The position numbers were made by a program, and so were the translations under genes. From Clostridia bacterium (GTDB taxonomy: Bacteria > Bacillota_A > Clostridia > UBA1212): a stretch of DNA of 5,245 bases. Each line of letters opens with the position of its first letter. The stretch's first letter is position 1. The notes under the pieces were generated by a model. The model saw only the letters and a program-made list of their open reading frames with translations, ran no database searches and was not told where the DNA came from. Where the stretch lies: NCBI GenBank assembly GCA_017464985.1, contig JAFTXL010000138.1, positions 1 through 5,245 on the forward strand. Direction: 5' to 3'. This document shows, one piece after another, positions 1-5,245 of this stretch.

Positions 1-17
1 CGCGTTATATTTATTTT

Positions 18-47
18 GACAAAAGGTGATATGTATACTTTTTTGTC
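18..47. repeat. AT-rich inverted repeat upstream of the uvrB promoter
   Basis: The arms GACAAAA (18-24) and TTTTGTC (41-47) are perfect 7-bp inverted copies separated by 16 bp. The right arm ends 5 bp before the extended -10 element at 53. A 7-bp direct repeat, GATATGT, also occurs at 28-34 and 51-57, and the second copy is part of the extended -10. The arms could be an operator for a dimeric regulator or a weak hairpin at the end of an upstream transcript. The stem is too AT-rich, and the tail after it too poor in T, for a convincing terminator. The function is unknown, and chance occurrence in AT-rich DNA is possible. Confidence 0.35.
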
Positions 48-52
48 TTTGA

Positions 53-63
53 TATGTTATAAT
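53..63 (+). promoter_or_regulatory. Extended -10 promoter of the uvrB-uvrA operon
   Basis: TATAAT at 58-63 matches the housekeeping-sigma -10 consensus perfectly. It is preceded by TATG plus one base (53-57), the TRTGN extension that lets Gram-positive promoters work with a weak -35. No good -35 lies at 16-18 bp spacing: the hexamer 17 bp upstream is ATACTT. A consensus TTGACA exists at 16-21 but is 36 bp away. The predicted transcription start is near 70-71, giving a leader of about 60 nt before uvrB. This is inferred from sequence only. Confidence 0.7.
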
Positions 64-117
64 ATTCAGAACATTTAGTAACGTAGGATTAGAAATTTGT
101 GACTGAAATTCATGCAG

Positions 118-125
118 AAAAGGAG
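118..125 (+). promoter_or_regulatory. Ribosome binding site that fixes the uvrB start
   Basis: AAAAGGAG lies 6 nt before ATG 132, an ideal Shine-Dalgarno spacing. The alternative in-frame GTG at 99 has only a weak AGGA (85-88) at 10 nt and would add 11 residues absent from typical UvrB proteins. The strong site would also lie inside the coding sequence if GTG 99 were used. ATG 132 is therefore preferred. Confidence 0.85.
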
Positions 126-131
126 CCATTT

Positions 132-2171
132 ATGGATAAATTCATATTACATTCTGAATATAAACCCACCGGCGACCAGCCGCAGGCAATAGATGTTTTA
201 GTAAAAGGTATAAATGATGGAAATCAGTTTCAGACATTGCTCGGTGTAACCGGCTCGGGAAAAACATTTACAATGGCAAACATAATTGCACAGGTAAATA
301 AGCCTACGCTTGTACTCGCGCATAATAAGACACTCGCGGCGCAGCTTTGCTCAGAGTTTCGCGAGTTCTTTCCGGAAAATGCGGTGGAGTTTTTCGTATC
401 TTACTACGACTACTATCAGCCTGAAGCGTATATACCGTCCACCGATACCTATATAGAAAAAGATTCACAGGTAAATGACGAAATAGACCGATTGAGGCAC
501 TCTGCAACAGCCGCATTATTTGAAAGACGAGATGTAATAATCGTGGCGAGCGTTTCGTGCATATACGGACTTGGTGACCCGGAGGACTATACGGAGCTTA
601 TGATATCTCTGCGTCCAGGAATGCAGAAAGACAGAGACGAAGTGATAGACCGCCTTATTGAAATGCGTTACGAGAGAAATGACTTAGAGCTCGGCAGAAA
701 CAATTTCAGAGTAAGAGGCGACACTATAGAAATTGTACCGTCGGACTCATCAACGCACATTGTACGTATAGAATTTTTCGGAGATGAGATTGACCGTATT
801 ACAGAGTATGACGGAGTATCAGGTGAGATTTACGGAACAAGAAGTCATATAGCGATATTCCCCGCATCGCACTATGCGACAACATCGGAGAAAGTTTTAA
901 GAGCGCTTGAGGGAATTGAGCAGGAGATGTACGACAGAGAAGCGGAATTTACGGCAGAGGGCAAAACACTCGAAGCGTACAGAATAATGCAGCGTACAAA
1001 ATTTGACCTTGAAATGCTCAGAGAAACAGGCTTTTGTCAGGGAATAGAGAATTATTCACGGCATATGAGCGGAAGAGCGCCCGGAAGCGCGCCGTACACG
1101 CTGATTGATTATTTCCCCGACGATTTTCTTTTAATGGTGGACGAATCGCATGTTACTATTCCACAGGTGCGTGCTATGTTCAATGGTGACAGAGCAAGGA
1201 AAAAATCTCTTGTGGAATACGGATTCAGACTTCCGTCCGCATACGATAACAGACCGCTGAGCTTTGCAGAATTTGAGGACAAGCTTAATCAGGTGATTTT
1301 CGTGAGCGCAACTCCTGCGGAGTATGAAAAATCCCATTCTGTGCTTACTGCGGAGCAGATTATAAGACCGACCGGTTTGCTTGACCCTGAAATTATTGTA
1401 CGTCCCATAAAAAATCAGATAGATGATTTAATAGGCGAGATTCGTGCGACAACAGAAAAGGGAGAAAGAGTATTAGTTACCACGCTTACAAAACGTATGG
1501 CAGAAAGTCTTACCGATTATTTTGAAAGCATGGATATCAGAGTAAAATATCTTCATTCCGAGGTTCATACGGTAGAGCGTATGGAGATAATACGTGATTT
1601 GCGTATGGGTGAGTTTGATGTGCTTGTCGGAATCAACCTTTTAAGAGAAGGCCTTGATATTCCGGAGGTGTCGCTTGTTGCAATACTTGATGCGGATAAA
1701 GAGGGTTTTCTGCGTTCGGAAACATCTTTAGTGCAGACCGTAGGACGTGCCGCTAGAAATTCAAACGGCAGAGTAATAATGTATGCTGATGCGGTTACGG
1801 ACTCTATGAACAGGGCAATAGCGGAAACCAACAGAAGACGTGGAATACAGGCGGCATATAATGCTGAAAACGGTATAGTTCCCAAAACCATAGTAAAGAG
1901 CGTAAGAGAAGTTATTGATTCCACATATGAAAAGGGCAGTATTGTGCCTGATGAAGTTAAAAATGTACTGGGGCTTAGTCCGAAGAAAAAGGGGCGCAAA
2001 GGAAAAACGGCGGAAAACGAAATATATGTGCTTGAAGAAGCAGAAAAGAATATGCCTATTGACATGCTTATAGAACATCTGCAGGGCAAAATGGCAGAGG
2101 CGGCGGCAGAACTCAGGTACGAGGAAGCTGCGCAGATACGCGATATTATAAAAAAATTAAAATCTATTTGA
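132..2171 (+). CDS. uvrB: Excinuclease ABC subunit B (UvrB)
   Basis: UvrB is the damage-verifying helicase-fold subunit of cytoplasmic nucleotide excision repair. It is loaded on lesions by UvrA and then recruits UvrC for incision. From ATG 132 it is 679 residues, close to the usual 660-680. Visible motifs: GDQP near residues 14-17; Walker A GVTGSGKT (38-45); the tyrosine-rich beta-hairpin that pins DNA (Y91, Y92, Y94, Y95, Y100, Y107); the UvrA-interacting domain 2 with FRVRGD at 192-197; helicase motif II DESH (337-340); and motif [11 protein letters not shown] (535-543). A lysine-rich linker leads to a C-terminal UVR domain (about 643-678), the helical hairpin that contacts UvrC. All key residues are present, with no frameshift. 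It is the first gene of the operon, with uvrA starting 61 nt downstream. The family assignment is essentially certain. The start is inferred from the strong ribosome binding site and the family N-terminus. Confidence 0.98.
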   Translation: MDKFILHSEYKPTGDQPQAIDVLVKGINDGNQFQTLLGVTGSGKTFTMANIIAQVNKPTLVLAHNKTLAAQLCSEFREFFPENAVEFFVSYYDYYQPEAYIPSTDTYIEKDSQVNDEIDRLRHSATAALFERRDVIIVASVSCIYGLGDPEDYTELMISLRPGMQKDRDEVIDRLIEMRYERNDLELGRNNFRVRGDTIEIVPSDSSTHIVRIEFFGDEIDRITEYDGVSGEIYGTRSHIAIFPASHYATTSEKVLRALEGIEQEMYDREAEFTAEGKTLEAYRIMQRTKFDLEMLRETGFCQGIENYSRHMSGRAPGSAPYTLIDYFPDDFLLMVDESHVTIPQVRAMFNGDRARKKSLVEYGFRLPSAYDNRPLSFAEFEDKLNQVIFVSATPAEYEKSHSVLTAEQIIRPTGLLDPEIIVRPIKNQIDDLIGEIRATTEKGERVLVTTLTKRMAESLTDYFESMDIRVKYLHSEVHTVERMEIIRDLRMGEFDVLVGINLLREGLDIPEVSLVAILDADKEGFLRSETSLVQTVGRAARNSNGRVIMYADAVTDSMNRAIAETNRRRGIQAAYNAENGIVPKTIVKSVREVIDSTYEKGSIVPDEVKNVLGLSPKKKGRKGKTAENEIYVLEEAEKNMPIDMLIEHLQGKMAEAAAELRYEEAAQIRDIIKKLKSI

Positions 2172-2216
2172 TAATAATTGCAAAAAGGAATACAATAAAT
2201 AAATTACATTATATCG

Positions 2217-2224
2217 AAAGGAAA
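2217..2224 (+). promoter_or_regulatory. Ribosome binding site of uvrA
   Basis: AAAGGAAA precedes ATG 2233, with about 10 nt between the AGGA core and the start codon. The rest of the 61-nt uvrB-uvrA gap (2172-2232) is AT-rich, with no hairpin-plus-T-run terminator and no convincing promoter. This supports co-transcription of the two genes. A second purine run (AAAAAGGAA, 2182-2190) in the same gap has no start codon at a usable distance. Confidence 0.7.
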
Positions 2225-2232
2225 TACCTTGA

Positions 2233-5037
2233 ATGGACGACTTCATAGTTATAAAAGGTGCCAGAGAAAATAATCTAAAAAACATAGATTTAAAGATACC
2301 GAGAAATAAGCTTGTAATACTTACAGGTGTTTCCGGTTCCGGTAAATCATCTCTTGCATTTGACACTATATATGCCGAGGGACAGCGAAGATATATTGAA
2401 TCATTGTCATCATATGCAAGACAGTTTTTAGGTCAGATGGAAAAGCCTGATATAGACAGCATAAGCGGACTTTCTCCTGCCATTTCGATAGATCAGAAAA
2501 CCACATCGAAAAATCCACGTTCTACAGTCGGTACTGTAACTGAGATATATGATTACCTGCGTCTTTTGTATGCAAGAGTGGGTACGCCTCATTGCCCGAA
2601 GTGCGGCAGAGAAATCGCGTCGCAGACTGTCGACCAGATGCTTGATGCCGTTATGTCACTTGAAGAGGGCACAAAGATAAATCTTCTCGCGCCTGTCATA
2701 CGGGGCAGAAAGGGTGAATATGTAAAGCTTTTTGAAACGCTTAAAAAGCAGGGTTTTGTCCGTGTAAAAGTTGACGGAGAGGTATATTATCTTGAAGATG
2801 AAATAAAGCTTGAAAAAAACAAAAAACATAATATAGAAGTTGTGGTGGACAGGCTTGTCGTAAGAGAAGGAATGGAGCGCAGACTTAATGACTCGCTTGA
2901 AACAGTATTGAATATTGCAGAAGGTCTTGCGATAGTTGAGATTCAGGACGGAGAAAGGATACTTTTCAGCAGCAATTTTGCCTGCACAGAGTGCGGTGTA
3001 AGCCTTCCCGAGGTCACTCCGCGTATGTTTTCTTTTAATAATCCTTACGGCGCGTGCCCTAACTGTACTGGGCTTGGCTTTCTCACAGCATTTGATGAAA
3101 AGCTTATCATACCTGATGAAAACAAATCGATTGCGGAGGGGGCAATAGCTGTTTCCGGTTTTAATGTTTCAACGGACAGTTATACAAGACAGGTTATGGA
3201 ATCACTTACTGAATACTGCGGTGTTGACATAAATACTCCTATATGTGAATTCCCGGAGAATGCGCGCAGGACGCTGCTTTACGGAACAGACGGAGAAAAG
3301 ATTATGTTTAAATATGACGGCGGTTCATATATGCACCGGTACAGCGGTGTAATGAATATTGTTGAAAGACGTTATAAAGAAACAAGCTCGGATATAATGA
3401 AACAGTATTACGAAAACTATATGAGCAGCAGCATGTGCTCAGAATGCGGAGGAAAGAGACTTCGCCCCGAGAGCTTAGCGTTTACTGTGGGTGATAAAAA
3501 CATATATGAACTTACAAATATGTCTATAGGAAAGACAAAAGAATATCTTGAAAACATAGAGTTTACACCTCAAAAGCAGATGATATCTGCGCCTATTCTT
3601 AAAGAGATTTATGCAAGACTCGGTTTCTTAAATTCTGTCGGACTGCATTATCTTACCCTTTCAAGAGCAAGCGCCACGCTTTCGGGCGGAGAGGCGCAGA
3701 GAATACGTCTTGCGACTCAGATAGGTTCAGGTCTTATGGGTGTGCTTTATATACTCGATGAGCCAAGCATAGGACTTCATCAGCGTGACAATGATAAACT
3801 TATTGCAACGCTTAAACATCTGCGTGATTTGGGAAACACCGTGATAGTTGTCGAGCATGATGAGGATACAATGCGCGCTGCTGACTATATCATAGATATC
3901 GGACCGGGCGCCGGTTCATACGGCGGTTTGATTACAGCCGAGGGAACACCGGAAGAACTCATGAACAACGACAATTCTTTGACAGGTAAATACCTTTCGG
4001 GTAAAATAAAAATTCCTGTTCCGAGTGAAAGAAAAAAAGGAAACGGCGATTTTTTGACGGTTCTGGGAGCGGAGGAGAATAACCTTAAAAATATAGATGT
4101 GTCGTTCCCTCTGGGTGTAATGACCTGTGTTACCGGAGTTTCAGGTTCGGGTAAAAGCTCTCTTGTAAATCAGATACTTTGCCGTGAGCTTCTTCACAGG
4201 ATAAACAGAGCAAAGCTCGGCGGCGGTAAATGCCGAAATATTGTGGGATATGAAAAATTAGATAAAGTGGTGAATATCGACCAGTCCCCTATAGGCCGTA
4301 CACCAAGGTCAAATCCTGCAACATATATAGGCGTGTTCGATATGATACGCGAACTGTTTTCAATGACACAGGAGAGCAAGGCAAGAGGATACAAAAGCGG
4401 ACGTTTCAGCTTTAATGTAAAAGGCGGCAGATGTGAAGCGTGCAGCGGTGACGGAATGCTTAAAATCGAAATGCATTTCCTTTCTGATATCTATGTGCCG
4501 TGCGAAGTGTGTAAAGGTCAGAGATACAACAGGGAAACATTGAGCGTAAAGTATAAGGATAAATCCATTGCGGACGTTCTTGATATGACAGTTGCCGAAG
4601 CTGCTGAGTTCTTTGCTGATATTCCTAAAATCAGCCGCAAGATAAATGCTCTTTTAGATACGGGACTCGGATATATAAAGCTCGGACAGTCATCTACGAC
4701 GCTTTCGGGCGGAGAGGCGCAGCGTGTAAAGATTGCGACAGAGCTTTCAAGGAGAAGTACTGGAAAGACTTTATATATACTTGATGAGCCTACCACAGGA
4801 CTTCATTCGGACGATGTAAGGAAATTGATTGATATCATGAGAAGACTTACAGACGGCGGCAATACTGTAATTGTAATCGAACATAATCTTGATGTTGTAA
4901 AAAATGCGGATTATATTATCGATATGGGACCGGAAGGCGGCAGCGAGGGCGGCAGAGTTGTAGCAAGCGGTACTCCCGAGGAAATTGCGGCGTGCGAAAA
5001 TTCGTATACAGGAATGTATTTAAAGCGATTATTATAA
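2233..5037 (+). CDS. uvrA: Excinuclease ABC subunit A (UvrA)
   Basis: UvrA is the damage-sensing ATPase of nucleotide excision repair. As a dimer it scans DNA, binds distorted sites and hands them to UvrB. It has 934 residues, against about 940 in E. coli. It contains two ABC-type ATPase modules. Module I has Walker A GVSGSGKS (32-39), signature LSGGEAQR (483-490) and Walker B ILDEP (D509, E510). Module II has Walker A (635-642), signature LSGGEAQR (824-831), Walker B (D851, E852) and the switch histidine H884. Zinc modules are C251/C254/C275/C278 in the first half and C734/C737/C757/C760 in the second, the latter being the damage-binding zinc finger of the family. Further CxxC pairs at C121/C124 and C402/C405 may bind another zinc, since Bacillus UvrA has three zinc modules; this is inference. 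The UvrB-binding and insertion domains lie within the large insert of module I, between its Walker A and its signature. The C-terminus (TGMYLKRLL) is family-like, so the gene is complete. It is second in the operon after uvrB. Confidence 0.98.
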   Translation: MDDFIVIKGARENNLKNIDLKIPRNKLVILTGVSGSGKSSLAFDTIYAEGQRRYIESLSSYARQFLGQMEKPDIDSISGLSPAISIDQKTTSKNPRSTVGTVTEIYDYLRLLYARVGTPHCPKCGREIASQTVDQMLDAVMSLEEGTKINLLAPVIRGRKGEYVKLFETLKKQGFVRVKVDGEVYYLEDEIKLEKNKKHNIEVVVDRLVVREGMERRLNDSLETVLNIAEGLAIVEIQDGERILFSSNFACTECGVSLPEVTPRMFSFNNPYGACPNCTGLGFLTAFDEKLIIPDENKSIAEGAIAVSGFNVSTDSYTRQVMESLTEYCGVDINTPICEFPENARRTLLYGTDGEKIMFKYDGGSYMHRYSGVMNIVERRYKETSSDIMKQYYENYMSSSMCSECGGKRLRPESLAFTVGDKNIYELTNMSIGKTKEYLENIEFTPQKQMISAPILKEIYARLGFLNSVGLHYLTLSRASATLSGGEAQRIRLATQIGSGLMGVLYILDEPSIGLHQRDNDKLIATLKHLRDLGNTVIVVEHDEDTMRAADYIIDIGPGAGSYGGLITAEGTPEELMNNDNSLTGKYLSGKIKIPVPSERKKGNGDFLTVLGAEENNLKNIDVSFPLGVMTCVTGVSGSGKSSLVNQILCRELLHRINRAKLGGGKCRNIVGYEKLDKVVNIDQSPIGRTPRSNPATYIGVFDMIRELFSMTQESKARGYKSGRFSFNVKGGRCEACSGDGMLKIEMHFLSDIYVPCEVCKGQRYNRETLSVKYKDKSIADVLDMTVAEAAEFFADIPKISRKINALLDTGLGYIKLGQSSTTLSGGEAQRVKIATELSRRSTGKTLYILDEPTTGLHSDDVRKLIDIMRRLTDGGNTVIVIEHNLDVVKNADYIIDMGPEGGSEGGRVVASGTPEEIAACENSYTGMYLKRLL
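3676..3699 (+). repeat. 24-nt exact direct repeat, copy 1 (ABC signature I of uvrA)
   Basis: This copy is identical base for base to 4699-4722 and lies in the same reading frame, 1023 nt (341 codons) upstream of it. It encodes TLSGGEAQ, the ABC signature of UvrA module I. Protein-level conservation of the motif is expected. Identical use of all eight codons is less so, because the Walker A motifs of the same two modules differ at several synonymous positions. Confidence 0.9.
4699..4722 (+). repeat. 24-nt exact direct repeat, copy 2 (ABC signature II of uvrA)
   Basis: This is the second copy of the repeat at 3676-3699, encoding the signature motif of UvrA module II. The repeat is GC-richer than its surroundings, and the bases on both sides diverge immediately. 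Confidence 0.9.
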
Positions 5038-5079
5038 ATATTTATTGGTATCGGATAGTAAAATAAGTATATCAAAGAC

Positions 5080-5084
5080 AGGAG
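5080..5084 (+). promoter_or_regulatory. Ribosome binding site of the third gene
   Basis: AGGAG lies 7 nt before ATG 5092, which selects that codon over the in-frame ATG at 5104. The 54-nt gap after uvrA (5038-5091) shows no terminator hairpin. It also lacks the tandem GGTCAAA heptads of a CtsR operator, which often control clp genes in Firmicutes. Read-through from uvrA is therefore the simplest source of transcription. Confidence 0.75.
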
Positions 5085-5091
5085 TTAACAG

Positions 5092-5245
5092 ATGGATTCA
5101 CTTATGTGTTCAAAATGCGGTAAGAGAAAAGCGTCGGTGTTTATCACACAACTTGACCCGAGCGGCAACCAGGAAAATAAAGGACTTTGTCTCGTTTGCG
5201 CAAAGCAGCTCGGTCTGCCTCAGATAGATAACCTTGTAAAGCAGA
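5092..5245 (+). CDS. N-terminus of a zinc-ribbon protein, probably a Clp-family AAA+ ATPase (partial)
   Basis: The gene is cut by the window edge, leaving 51 complete codons and one base. The peptide begins MDSLMCSKCGKRKASVF and continues to a second cysteine pair in GLCLVCAKQLGL. This gives a CxxC (C6, C9) and CxxC (C33, C36) treble-clef or zinc-ribbon arrangement. From family knowledge, this layout (MCxxCxKRxAxVFIT, then GLCLxCAKxLG) resembles the N-terminal zinc finger of ClpE/ClpC-like unfoldase ATPases in Clostridia, where the finger precedes the AAA+ modules. McsA, the arginine-kinase activator, has a related cysteine-rich start and is the main alternative. No ATPase motif is visible in this fragment, so the Clp assignment is inference. 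The start is supported by AGGAG at 7 nt. It lies 54 nt after uvrA on the same strand, so it may be co-transcribed. Confidence 0.65.
   Translation, partial: MDSLMCSKCGKRKASVFITQLDPSGNQENKGLCLVCAKQLGLPQIDNLVKQ

Noticed and set aside
16..63. Consensus TTGACA (16-21) paired with TATAAT (58-63)
   Set aside because: The spacer is 36 bp, about twice the functional length. TATACT at 34-39 is only 12 bp from TTGACA, so neither pairing works.
99..131. In-frame GTG start at 99 extending UvrB by 11 residues
   Set aside because: The site before it is weak, while ATG 132 has AAAAGGAG at 6 nt and gives an N-terminus aligned with known UvrB proteins (GDQP near residue 15).
1565..2089. 174-codon open frame on the - strand inside uvrB
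   Set aside because: It lies entirely opposite a conserved UvrB region, has low-complexity Ser/Ile-rich content and matches no family I know; it is a shadow of the real gene.
2182..2190. Second Shine-Dalgarno-like purine run in the uvrB-uvrA gap
   Set aside because: No ATG, GTG or TTG follows at a usable distance, so it does not mark a small gene.
4518..4796. Minus-strand open frames inside uvrA (4194-4394, 4518-4796)
   Set aside because: They are antisense shadows of conserved UvrA zinc-finger and signature regions, with no independent coding evidence.
5045..5073. Possible promoter TTGGTA - 17 bp - TATATC before the third gene
   Set aside because: Each hexamer matches only 4 of 6, and the predicted start would fall at the ribosome binding site (5080-5084), leaving no usable leader.
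5045..5227. 60-codon + strand frame beginning at GTATCGG / 5045
   Set aside because: It is out of frame with the well-supported zinc-ribbon gene at 5092, has no ribosome binding site, and its start lies only a few bases after uvrA.

Overview
The window carries a nucleotide-excision-repair gene pair, uvrB followed by uvrA, on the + strand, plus the first 51 codons of a third co-directional gene that runs off the right edge. Both repair genes are full length, in frame, and have every hallmark motif of their families. Moderate-to-low GC, frequent AGA/ATA codons, strong purine-rich Shine-Dalgarno sites, and the uvrB-uvrA order all suggest a Firmicute of the class Clostridia, probably a gut-type Oscillospiraceae/Ruminococcaceae or Lachnospiraceae relative. 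That placement is inference from sequence style, not from a database search.

Layout: 1-131 is a leader with a clear extended -10 promoter (53-63), an upstream AT-rich inverted repeat (18-47), and a strong ribosome binding site that places the uvrB start at ATG 132 rather than at the upstream GTG 99. uvrB covers 132-2171. A 61-nt gap without a terminator leads to uvrA (2233-5037). A 54-nt gap, again without a hairpin terminator, leads to a third gene starting at 5092. Its N-terminus is a CxxC...CxxC zinc ribbon resembling the N-terminal zinc finger of Clp-family (ClpE/ClpC-like) ATPases of Clostridia, or less likely McsA. The spacing suggests one transcript for uvrB-uvrA and possibly read-through into the third gene.

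How they work together: UvrA dimers find bulky DNA lesions and load UvrB. UvrB verifies the damage with its helicase fold and beta-hairpin, then recruits UvrC (not in this window) for dual incision. The third gene, if a Clp ATPase, would belong to protein quality control, so its position behind a DNA-damage operon would link two stress responses.

I see no previously undescribed system here. The modest points of interest are the absence of a recognisable LexA (SOS) box upstream of uvrB, the inverted repeat next to the promoter, a 24-nt exact DNA repeat encoding the two ABC signature motifs of uvrA, and the identity of the truncated third gene.
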